The translations under genes and the position numbers were made by a program. A stretch of DNA of 64,000 bases, taken from assembly GCA_016283575.1 (NCBI GenBank), contig JAEEND010000025.1, positions 62,001 through 126,000 of the forward strand. The letters are read 5' to 3'. Origin of the DNA: Lachnospiraceae bacterium (lineage in GTDB: Bacteria; Bacillota; Clostridia; Lachnospirales; Lachnospiraceae). The notes below the pieces were generated by a model. That model did no database searches. It was given only the letters and a program-made list of their open reading frames with translations, and had not been told where the DNA came from. The number at the start of each line of letters is the position of its first letter. The stretch's first letter is position 1. Of this stretch, positions 1-7,665 are shown one piece after another.

Positions 1-1
1 C

Positions 2-352
2 TATGACGGTGCCGGAGATGCAGTGGAATACTCTCAGGAAACTGAACAGAGCATAGAGGTATCAAAAGAGATCGTGAACCGGGTACAATATACATTCCGT
101 AATGAAAAGCTGTTGATGGAGCACTTTGAAAAGCACGGCGAGGACATGGGATTTGACTCTCCCGAAGAATACGAGAAAGCCGCGTCAAAGGTAGTTAATA
201 ACCCGGAAGCCCTCCATAAAATCGAAGCAGAAGACGGGGATGATGTTTATTATCTCGAAGAAACCAACGAATTCGTGGTGGTATCCACAGATGGATACAT
301 AAGGACATATTTTAAGCCCGATGCAGGGAAATCATATTTTGACAGACAGTAA
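2..352 (+). CDS. C-terminal part of a protein with a BECR-like (EndoU/RelE-type) nuclease-like domain
   Basis: The reading frame is open from the window edge, so this is the 3' end of a longer gene. A GTG at 23 is probably internal because the frame continues upstream without a stop. The visible domain has the pattern FRNEKLL...HFEKHG, then a conserved EDGDDVYYLE...EFVVVS block and a final GYIRTYF...YFDRQ. From memory this resembles a small domain found at the end of secreted or lipoprotein-like Firmicute proteins and compared with phage Barnase-EndoU-ColicinE5-RelE nucleases. Nuclease activity is inference, since no residue has been verified. No immunity-like gene follows; the next gene lies on the other strand beyond a terminator. 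Confidence 0.6.
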   Translation, partial: YDGAGDAVEYSQETEQSIEVSKEIVNRVQYTFRNEKLLMEHFEKHGEDMGFDSPEEYEKAASKVVNNPEALHKIEAEDGDDVYYLEETNEFVVVSTDGYIRTYFKPDAGKSYFDRQ

Positions 353-386
353 AAAGGGAAGGTCAGTTATGACCCTCCCTTTATTA
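353..386. terminator. Bidirectional intrinsic terminator between convergent genes
   Basis: Arms 353-365 and 370-382 pair at 12 of 13 positions around a GTTA loop. The stem is flanked by A-rich sequence on the left and T-rich sequence on the right, so it can end transcripts from the left-hand gene (plus) and the GH16 gene (minus). Confidence 0.85.
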
Positions 387-397
387 ATGTGTAAATA

Positions 398-3300
398 TCA
401 GTTAGCAAGTACGAATTTCCACATCTGGTTAGCCTGTCTGTCGCCAAGCTGCCACTGGATGATGTTACTGCCGGGCTGCTGAGACCAAGCGTCAGCATCC
501 ATGGACTTTCCGCTGAGTACGCTGGTTACGTAATAGTAGCCATTTTCAACGGGAGTGAGATTCCATTTCTGGTTATCACCGTTCACATATTCCCACAGAT
601 GTACGTTGGCGCCGTTATCGGAAGAAACATTTTCAACGTCGATAACTCTGCCGCTTAATACACTGGTAAGCTTTACAGCGCCGTTGCCTGCATCTTCGAT
701 GGTCCAACGCTGGTTAGCTGCACCTGTGAGTGAATTCTGGCAAAGGTTAGCACCGTTACCGGTATTGGAGCCGCTTACATCAAGAACAAGATTACTATGT
801 TTGTTGTAGATGTAGTATTCTGCTTTCTCAACAACAAAAGAAGTAATCTGATCGTTCCAATGAGAGCCTACAAAGGCTGTGTCTTCTGAATAAACCTTGC
901 TTTCGCCTGAGAAGTTAATATCCCAGTATACTGTGAGCTTATAGCCTAAAGGTACCTTGATTGAAGAGATGGAATCGTTTCTGATTCCTGCAGCAATCAT
1001 ATCTGACATGTTGTATCTGCCAACACCAAATGTAGCGGAACCACCGTTATAGTTACTGTCGAGATACATTGTAACGCCTGAACCTGTATTTACAGTACCG
1101 TTATCATTACCGGGTGTGTTTCCGGAGTCTCCGCCCGAGTTACCTGTATCATTGCCGGGGGTTGAGCCGGAATTGCCTGTAGCAGAAAGGGTATATGAAT
1201 ACCATTTACTATCGAGAGCACCGTTTCCGGGATTATAGGTAAAGAAATAATCTAAAGTATCGCCGTTTTGTAAGTTATCGACAGTATAGGTGAAATTTCT
1301 GCCGGAACGGCTCATTGCCACATTCATCTGGCCACCGTTATTTACTTTATAGTGAAGATCTGCAAATTCTGCGCCGTTTACATAGAAAGTAACGCTGTTA
1401 CCGTTTCTGTTAAGACCAGTTACATCATCACCGTAGTGGTCTGTTGCAGGGGTGTTGCCGGTGTCGGGATTTCCGTTTCCGCCTTCGTTGCCGTTATCAT
1501 TTCCACCCTGGTTATTGCCATCATCATTATTTCCGGGATCGGGAGTATTACCGGTATCACCACCGGGGGTTGAGCCGTTTGTTGCGCCATCTCCGTGAGA
1601 TCCTGTGGATGTGTGAGTGGTGTCGCCTTCTGCTTTGTAAACACGTACATAGTCAACCTGCATGGTTGCGGGTACATCGCCTGCTTTGGGGGTAATTCCA
1701 TTATCGAACCATCCTCCGACAGCAAGGTTCATGATGATATAGAATTCCTTATCAAAAGGAGCAGTCTTTGAAGAAGAAGCTGTTGTGTACCACTGATCGG
1801 AATTCAGGAAAAAGAAGAGATTACCGTCGACATACCATTTAATCATGTTTTCTTCCCATACAACGCTGTATGTATGGAAGTCAGTATCGATTCTTCCGCC
1901 GTCCGTAAATGTAAAGGGCTCACTTAAGTGAGTGTTTGAAGGCCAGGTTCCGCCAAAGTGAAGCGCACCGCTGGTGGATTCAGGGATACGACCTCTTGCT
2001 TCCATTACATCGATTTCTCCGGATGCTGCCCATGTTCCGTATGTATCGTCATCGGGAAGGAGCCAGAGAGCGGGCCATAAGCCATCGCCTACGGGGAGTT
2101 TTGCTCTAAAATCAATTCGTCCGTATTTAAAAGAAAACTTATTTTCTGTAGTAATCTTTCCTGAAGAGTACTGCGCATAACGGCTGGGATCCTGAGGGAA
2201 AGACTTAGGTTCTTCATAAGCCGTAAGGTTAAGTACACCGTTCTGAACATTTACGTTTCTGGGTGAATCAGTGTAGTGCTCAAGTTCATTATTTCCCCAA
2301 CCCCATGTACCGGGATCGTCATTGATATAGTATCCGGTTACGTAGTTCCATACACTTGTATCAAGAGAATTTCCTGAGAATTCATCGTTAAATACAAGTT
2401 CCCATCCGGGAAGATCTGTGGTAGCAGGATCCGGAAGTGTAAAATCATCATCGGGAATAGTAGGTCTTGGAGCATTGGGATTACCTGTAAAGCTGTAATA
2501 TACGTAATTGTTATTTACAGCACCACCCTTCTGGCCGTTTTCGGGGTAACCGATACGGAATTCATAGTTTTCCGTAAGAGGCTGGAACCAAAGTCCGTAT
2601 ATGTAATCTACCCAGTATCCCCACTGGTTTTTATCGGACATCTTATTGTATCCGTTGGCTGCATATACGAATGAGCTCTTGGAGTAATCTCCCATTTCAA
2701 CCCACTGATTGTTTACTTTAAGTTCAAATACAAACTTTTCGAGGTCTGCCTGAACGGCAGGAGTTCCGTCAATCTTGGGAAGGGGGATTCCAAGGGATCC
2801 GTTTTCGTCGGCAGAGTAATTGGTGCCGTCGTAGGGACTTAAAGTGTAAGAGTTTCTTTCTACAGTCTGATAGTTAAGAGTGTAGATCAGGCTTACGCCG
2901 GAAGAAACTGATTCAAGCTTAACATTGATTGATTCCGTAAGAGTGAACCAAAGTCCGCCGGGGCCGTCCGTAAACTGACCGAAGTTGCTATCGTAAATCC
3001 AACCGCTTGACGGATTGTTGTCTATACTTACCCACTGAGAGGAAGATACAGGTTTAACAAAGAATCTTAAGTCGGAAGCGACTGCTGCATAGGGAATAGA
3101 AGAATCACCGTTAAATGTAGGATAGGTGAAGCCAATGCTTCCTGTAGGTCCTGCAGTGAGTTCAGGTCCCTGCGTATAAGACATTGATGAAATTGTTGTT
3201 GTGTTTATGTTGGTAAAAACAAGTGAGTAATTTAAAGATGTGCCTGATGATCTTGAATAAAGCTGAATATCTGTGGTTTCTGAAACCTTGAACCAATATC

Positions 3301-3679
3301 CGGTGAAGCCTCCGTCGTGCCAGTGTCCCCAGTTTGAGTTGTATACGAAGCTATTAACATTCTCGATATCCTGATAGCTTCCGTTTACCTTTACCCGTAC
3401 TGAAAGGTCGTCGGATACCTCTTCCCAGGTAGCGTTGCCACCGTTAAAGATTGGCATTACAAAGCCGAAACTTGCTTCGCCGACTCCTGAAGCTGTGAGC
3501 ACGGGGCCATCGGATGGAGAATAATAATCCATCGAATTAATAGTTACACTTGCCGCATATGCGGTTTGGATGGTGCTGCCGGGGAAATTGGGAAGACCTA
3601 CGCCTCCAACTGCCAAAGCAGCTGCAAGAAGAATTCCCAAGCTTTTCGTTAGGATTCTTTTTACAAGCATCTTTTTCAT
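398..3679 (-). CDS. Secreted modular GH16 beta-1,3-glucanase (laminarinase) with CBM56, crystallin-like and ricin-type domains
   Basis: An extracellular glycoside hydrolase expected to cut beta-1,3 or mixed-linkage glucans. The start has an AGGAGGG site seven bases upstream. Residues 1-43 are a signal peptide ending AYA-AS. Residues about 50-155, 165-270 and 277-395 are three related all-beta repeats of unknown function, each with W/Y-rich blocks such as GGLWFTLTES. GH16 spans about 424-682 with the catalytic motif GEIDVMEARG (E555, D557, E560). A Gly/Asn/Thr linker leads to a CBM56-like domain (748-832), a beta/gamma-crystallin-like domain (868-951) and a ricin-type beta-trefoil (953-1093) with QRW and QKW repeats. 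There is no sortase signal or SLH domain, so it is probably released. At 1093 residues it is far longer than a bare GH16. A palindrome in the shared upstream region may regulate it. Confidence 0.93.
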   Translation of the reverse strand: MKKMLVKRILTKSLGILLAAALAVGGVGLPNFPGSTIQTAYAASVTINSMDYYSPSDGPVLTASGVGEASFGFVMPIFNGGNATWEEVSDDLSVRVKVNGSYQDIENVNSFVYNSNWGHWHDGGFTGYWFKVSETTDIQLYSRSSGTSLNYSLVFTNINTTTISSMSYTQGPELTAGPTGSIGFTYPTFNGDSSIPYAAVASDLRFFVKPVSSSQWVSIDNNPSSGWIYDSNFGQFTDGPGGLWFTLTESINVKLESVSSGVSLIYTLNYQTVERNSYTLSPYDGTNYSADENGSLGIPLPKIDGTPAVQADLEKFVFELKVNNQWVEMGDYSKSSFVYAANGYNKMSDKNQWGYWVDYIYGLWFQPLTENYEFRIGYPENGQKGGAVNNNYVYYSFTGNPNAPRPTIPDDDFTLPDPATTDLPGWELVFNDEFSGNSLDTSVWNYVTGYYINDDPGTWGWGNNELEHYTDSPRNVNVQNGVLNLTAYEEPKSFPQDPSRYAQYSSGKITTENKFSFKYGRIDFRAKLPVGDGLWPALWLLPDDDTYGTWAASGEIDVMEARGRIPESTSGALHFGGTWPSNTHLSEPFTFTDGGRIDTDFHTYSVVWEENMIKWYVDGNLFFFLNSDQWYTTASSSKTAPFDKEFYIIMNLAVGGWFDNGITPKAGDVPATMQVDYVRVYKAEGDTTHTSTGSHGDGATNGSTPGGDTGNTPDPGNNDDGNNQGGNDNGNEGGNGNPDTGNTPATDHYGDDVTGLNRNGNSVTFYVNGAEFADLHYKVNNGGQMNVAMSRSGRNFTYTVDNLQNGDTLDYFFTYNPGNGALDSKWYSYTLSATGNSGSTPGNDTGNSGGDSGNTPGNDNGTVNTGSGVTMYLDSNYNGGSATFGVGRYNMSDMIAAGIRNDSISSIKVPLGYKLTVYWDINFSGESKVYSEDTAFVGSHWNDQITSFVVEKAEYYIYNKHSNLVLDVSGSNTGNGANLCQNSLTGAANQRWTIEDAGNGAVKLTSVLSGRVIDVENVSSDNGANVHLWEYVNGDNQKWNLTPVENGYYYVTSVLSGKSMDADAWSQQPGSNIIQWQLGDRQANQMWKFVLAN

Positions 3680-3727
3680 TAATAACCCTCCTTATTAAGT
3701 TAAAAAAACTACAAAGCATTAAGCTTG

Positions 3728-3746
3728 TACAGATATTGTATCTGTA
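3728..3746. promoter_or_regulatory. Operator-like perfect inverted repeat in a divergent promoter region
   Basis: TACAGATA, a TTG spacer, then TATCTGTA: an 8-bp perfect inverted repeat typical of a dimeric regulator site. It lies 49 bases from the GH16 start and about 190 bases from the TetR gene start, which suggests control of one or both. Assigning the adjacent TetR protein as the ligand is inference. Confidence 0.55.
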
Positions 3747-3935
3747 ACCGAATTTGTAAAAAGGGTGTATTTTTTGTATCAGTGCTGTTTTTTTGTGAAC
3801 AAAGAGAGAAAACGTTTCTTTTGGCAGATAATTTAATTATTAACAAAGATTCTTGCGAAATCTCCATTGCAACAAGAAAAAAGAAGTGCTACTCTAAACT
3901 TAAGACGTGAATACAGATTCACGAGAGGAAAAAGA

Positions 3936-4568
3936 ATGTATAAGAAGCTTACAGATGAGCAGATTCAAATAATAATAGATTCGGGGATTGCGGAATTTGC
4001 CCGGGAAGGTTACGTGGGGGCTAACCTTTCTAAGATCGCCAAAGGTGCAGGTGTGAGTGTCGGAGTGATCTATAAATATTATTCCGATAAGGAAGCGTTG
4101 TTTTTAGCCTGTGTGCGATATGGGTTAAATGCTCTTGCGGAAGCATTAAAAGAAGTTGCCATAAGAAGCGATGATCTGACTGAAAGCATCCGAAGCGTGG
4201 TGAAGACTCTTATTAAGCATGCCAAGAAAAATGCTGACATAAATCGCATGTATAACGAGATTACATCAGGAGGCGCCAAGCAGTTTGCAGGATTCTTAGC
4301 TGAAGAGATCGAGGGTATATCGGCCCTTGTCTATACGGATTTATTGAGGATTGCCCGGGAAAAGGGGAAAGTGCGTAATGATCTTGATCCAGGTCGCGCT
4401 GCTTTCTTTTTGGATAACCTGTTTATGATGCTTCAGTTTTCCTATAGCTGTGATTATTACAAAGAGCGATTCAAGCTTTACTGCGGAGGCAAGGCGTTAA
4501 GTGAAGATGCCGCCATGGAGGAAGAGCTTGTTAAGTTTATAAAATACGCACTGGGAATCAGTGAGTAA
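3936..4568 (+). CDS. TetR/AcrR-family transcriptional regulator
   Basis: A 210-residue protein with an N-terminal helix-turn-helix: GIAEFAREGYVGANLSKIAK, then GVSVGVIYKYYSDKEALF, the classic TetR recognition-helix sequence. The rest is a helical ligand-binding and dimerisation domain with no recognisable ligand signature. The ATG at 3936 was chosen over an in-frame upstream start because GAGAGGAAAA sits just before it and the HTH starts near residue 15. It is the first gene of a same-strand operon, nine bases before the FGGY kinase, so it probably represses this operon in response to a pathway metabolite (inference). Confidence 0.9.
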   Translation: MYKKLTDEQIQIIIDSGIAEFAREGYVGANLSKIAKGAGVSVGVIYKYYSDKEALFLACVRYGLNALAEALKEVAIRSDDLTESIRSVVKTLIKHAKKNADINRMYNEITSGGAKQFAGFLAEEIEGISALVYTDLLRIAREKGKVRNDLDPGRAAFFLDNLFMMLQFSYSCDYYKERFKLYCGGKALSEDAAMEEELVKFIKYALGISE

Positions 4569-4577
4569 GGGGGTTAA

Positions 4578-6170
4578 ATGGGTTACATTATTTCTTACGA
4601 CGTGGGGACCACCGGTGTTAAAACCTGTCTTTTTGCTTTGGGTGACGAGATCACCCTTGTGGACGGCGCTTACGGGGCATATAAGCTGTATGTTCTCGAT
4701 AACGGCGGCGCCGAGCAGGACGGGGACGAATGGTGGGAAGCTATGTGTCAAAGTACCAAGGGACTTTTAGCTAAAACCGGCATAGACAGCTCCGAGATTC
4801 ATGGCATCAGCTTCTGTTCTCAGATGCAGGGTCTTACACTGGCAGACCGTGACGGGAAGCTTTTAAGGCGTCCCATGAGTTACATGGACCAGCGTGCAGA
4901 ACGCACAATGGAAAAGCATTCCGGTAAGGGTATTAAGATTGCGGGGTTAAGCGTTCCAAAGCTTTTAAGGAGCCTTCTTTTGACAACAGCGGCTCCTACA
5001 AGCGTCAAAGATCCGGTTTGGAAATACCTGTGGGTTAAGGACCATGAGCCGGATGTCTATGGTAAGATCCACAAATGGCTTGATGTAAAAGAATATCTTA
5101 TTTGTCGCATGACCGGGGAATTTGTCATGACCAAGGATTCTGCCTATGCGACTTTTCTCTATGACACCCGAAAGGGCAAGTGGTGCTGGAGTGACAGCCT
5201 GTGCAAGGCTTACGGCATTAACAAAGAGCATCTTCCGAGAGTCATAGACTGCACGGAAAAGGCGGGGATCCTTAGGGAAGAGGCGGCAAGAGAGCTTGGC
5301 CTTAAAGTCGGTACTCCTGTTTTCGGCGGGGGCGGTGATGCGACTCTTATCGGTGTGGGAGCCGGCTGCATAAAGCCCGGGGAAACTCACATTTATTCGG
5401 GAACCTCCGGGTGGGTTTCTACCGTAACGGAAAAGCAGGTAGTGGACATTGTGTCCATGATCGCAGCAACTGTTGGCGCAAAGAGTGGCATATTCAACTA
5501 TTTTGCCGAAATGGAGACTGCCGGAAAATGCTTTGAATGGGTAAAAGAACATCTTGCTCTTGATGAAATCGGAATCTACTTAAAGAAGCAGGATGTGGCG
5601 GAGAGCTGTGAAACCGTGTTCATGAGTCTGTATGACTATCTGAGCTATACCGTGAAAAAATGTCCTCCCGGGTCAAACGGTGTGATCTTTACACCATGGC
5701 TTCACGGAAACCGCTGTCCCTTTGAGGACTCCAACGCTGCAGGCATGTTCTTTAACATAAAGATAGATACCGGGAAAACGGAGATGATAAGAGCGGTGTT
5801 GGAGGGCATAGGATTTCATCTTCGCTGGATGCTTGAATGCGAGGAAAAGAAAGTAAAAACCTCTAGCGTTATAAGATTTGTGGGAGGCGGGGCACTTTCC
5901 GATGAAACCTGTCAGATATTAGCCGATATTACAGGCCGCACAATTGAAACGGTGGAAAACTCTCAGGATGTGGGAGCTGTGGGAGCTGCTCTGATGGCGG
6001 CGGTTGGCCTCGGAGAGATACCCAATATCGATGATGTAGCTGATTATGTAAAGATAAAAGAAATCTTTAAGCCAAACGCAGATAACCGCGCGGTTTACGA
6101 TAAGAATTACGCCGTGTTCAAGAAGCTTCATGGCGCCAACAGAAAGTTCTTTAAGATCCTTAATGATTAG
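4578..6170 (+). CDS. FGGY-family carbohydrate kinase (xylulokinase-like)
   Basis: An ATP-dependent sugar kinase of 530 residues, close to xylulokinase length. The N-terminal phosphate-binding motif is DVGTTGVKTCLFA (residues 8-20). The substrate-side signature is CSQMQGL...MDQRA. The FGGY C-terminal ATP domain contains FGGGGDATLIGVGAG and IRFVGGGALSD. An AAGGGGG ribosome binding site precedes the ATG. The true substrate is not readable from sequence; xylulose, fuculose, rhamnulose and erythritol kinases share this fold. The adjacent class II aldolase suggests a ketose 1-phosphate (fuculose- or rhamnulose-like) route, which is inference. Confidence 0.88.
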   Translation: MGYIISYDVGTTGVKTCLFALGDEITLVDGAYGAYKLYVLDNGGAEQDGDEWWEAMCQSTKGLLAKTGIDSSEIHGISFCSQMQGLTLADRDGKLLRRPMSYMDQRAERTMEKHSGKGIKIAGLSVPKLLRSLLLTTAAPTSVKDPVWKYLWVKDHEPDVYGKIHKWLDVKEYLICRMTGEFVMTKDSAYATFLYDTRKGKWCWSDSLCKAYGINKEHLPRVIDCTEKAGILREEAARELGLKVGTPVFGGGGDATLIGVGAGCIKPGETHIYSGTSGWVSTVTEKQVVDIVSMIAATVGAKSGIFNYFAEMETAGKCFEWVKEHLALDEIGIYLKKQDVAESCETVFMSLYDYLSYTVKKCPPGSNGVIFTPWLHGNRCPFEDSNAAGMFFNIKIDTGKTEMIRAVLEGIGFHLRWMLECEEKKVKTSSVIRFVGGGALSDETCQILADITGRTIETVENSQDVGAVGAALMAAVGLGEIPNIDDVADYVKIKEIFKPNADNRAVYDKNYAVFKKLHGANRKFFKILND

Positions 6171-6230
6171 GACGTTCTTTTTAGATCATTGTTAAGTTTA
6201 TGAAATAAATAGCATTAAGAGGAGGTGCAC

Positions 6231-7208
6231 ATGGAAGATAAAGAGTTAAGAAGTCTCATCGCCGATACAGGGCGTATGCTTCTTGAAAAGGGGTTAGTGG
6301 CAAGGACCTGGGGTAATATCAGTGTCAGAAAGGATGCAACACATTTTGCGATTTCTCCCAGCGGATTATCCTATACCGGCATGACCCCGGAGGACGTGCC
6401 CATCTATGACAGCGTGTCAAAAGAATATGAGGGCACAAGAAAACCGTCCAGTGAAAAGAAGATCCACGCAGCAGCCTATGAAATCTTTGATGACGTGAAT
6501 TTCGTGGTTCATACCCATCAGGATTACGCCACAGCCGTAGGCCTTGTAGGTACGGATATTCTGGAACTCACCGAAGATGAGAAAAATCTGTTAGGAGAGA
6601 TCCGGGTGGCGGGGTACGGTTTGCCGGGTACCAAGACCCTTAAAAAGAATGTGGCTGATGCCATGAGCAAGGGGTCAAAAGTAGTGCTGATGCTTCATCA
6701 TGGCGCGATCATCCTGGGAAGCGACAGAGATGACGCCGTGCATAAGGCTGAAGTGCTGGAAGAAGTATGTAAGAGAGCTGTAAGAAAGATAGTTCCCGAG
6801 CCGAAAGTACAGGGAGAAGAAATAAGCGAAAGCTTTAAGAATGCATGTAAAGATGCCGTTATCGTGACGGATCCCGATGTAGTGGAACTCTCAAAAGGAA
6901 AGAGCTTTAAATGCGAGCTTGATGATATAGCTCAGATGCTTGGCACCGCGATTACGGTAGTGGATAACACGGATTCCGACATCTTAAATGGCTTAAATAA
7001 GCAGGACCTTGTGCTTGTAAGAAACGCGGGCGCGGTTATCCTGACGGAAGATCCCGATGACGCGGAGGCCCTTTCCATGCTCATTAAAAAGAGTGCCATA
7101 TCAAAGCGTCTTACAAAGAGTCTTGGTGTTAACAGGTCTCTTAATTCTTTTGATTGTACACTTATGAGATTTGTATACAAAAAGAAATATTCTAAAAAGA
7201 AGGGGTAA
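6231..7208 (+). CDS. Class II aldolase/adducin-family protein with an extra C-terminal domain
   Basis: Expected to cleave a ketose-phosphate to DHAP plus an aldehyde (fuculose-1-phosphate aldolase type), or to act as a related epimerase. The first domain (about 1-190) has the catalytic Glu in PSSEKKIHAA, the zinc ligands in VVHTHQDYA and the third His in MLHHGAIILG. Residues about 215-325 look like a second, degenerate copy of the fold: VLVRNAGAVILTEDPDDAEA resembles the family's 'NHG..V.G.d..eA' block but lacks the His. The ATG at 6231 follows AGGAGG; an in-frame GTG at 6225 overlaps that site and was rejected. It lies 60 bases after the kinase. At 325 residues it is longer than the usual 210-230. 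Confidence 0.85.
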   Translation: MEDKELRSLIADTGRMLLEKGLVARTWGNISVRKDATHFAISPSGLSYTGMTPEDVPIYDSVSKEYEGTRKPSSEKKIHAAAYEIFDDVNFVVHTHQDYATAVGLVGTDILELTEDEKNLLGEIRVAGYGLPGTKTLKKNVADAMSKGSKVVLMLHHGAIILGSDRDDAVHKAEVLEEVCKRAVRKIVPEPKVQGEEISESFKNACKDAVIVTDPDVVELSKGKSFKCELDDIAQMLGTAITVVDNTDSDILNGLNKQDLVLVRNAGAVILTEDPDDAEALSMLIKKSAISKRLTKSLGVNRSLNSFDCTLMRFVYKKKYSKKKG

Positions 7209-7212
7209 GCGT

Positions 7213-7665
7213 ATGGCGGGTGATAATGAAAAAAGAAAAGAAATGATTCGTATGATCAAGTTCGTATTCTTTTCAATCTCGGCAGGAGTGATAGAGATTG
7301 TTTCTTTTACCCTACTTGATTTATTAACACCATGGAATTACTGGCCCAAGTACCTGATAGCGCTGGTATTGTCCGTAATATGGAACTTCACATTAAACAG
7401 AGCCTATACATTTCAGTCAGCCAACAACGTACCGGTTGCAATGCTTAAGGTAGCAGCTTTCTACGCGGTGTTTACACCCTTAAGCACTATTCTCGGCAAT
7501 TATCTTGCGGAGACTGTCGGATTAAACGAGTACCTCGTGACTTTAATAAATATGGTTCTTAATTTTGTGACGGAATATATCTATGACAGATACGTTGTTT
7601 TTGGAAAAACCATAGACACCAATGAACGAGCACAAAGAGATAACGGAGGAAATCAAAATGAGTGA
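7213..7665 (+). CDS. GtrA-like integral membrane protein
   Basis: A 150-residue protein with four predicted membrane segments (about residues 12-32, 42-58, 75-95 and 105-122). The conserved block SVIWNFTLNRAYTF and the closing YDRYVVF are typical of the GtrA/DPMS family. Members are usually linked to flipping of polyprenyl-linked sugars in cell-envelope glycosylation. The ATG at 7213 has an AAGGGG site and starts five bases after the aldolase stop. Its presence inside a sugar kinase/aldolase operon is unusual and hints that the operon's product may be used in envelope glycosylation rather than catabolism. That is inference. Confidence 0.85.
   Translation: MAGDNEKRKEMIRMIKFVFFSISAGVIEIVSFTLLDLLTPWNYWPKYLIALVLSVIWNFTLNRAYTFQSANNVPVAMLKVAAFYAVFTPLSTILGNYLAETVGLNEYLVTLINMVLNFVTEYIYDRYVVFGKTIDTNERAQRDNGGNQNE

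Noticed and set aside
3808..3825. A cre-like sequence (GAAAACGTTTC) near the TetR gene
   Set aside because: It lacks the outer TG...CA of the catabolite-response consensus, so the match is not convincing.
4965..5552. 195-codon antisense frame in the FGGY kinase gene
   Set aside because: The sense frame has clear kinase motifs; the antisense product has no domain and no ribosome site.
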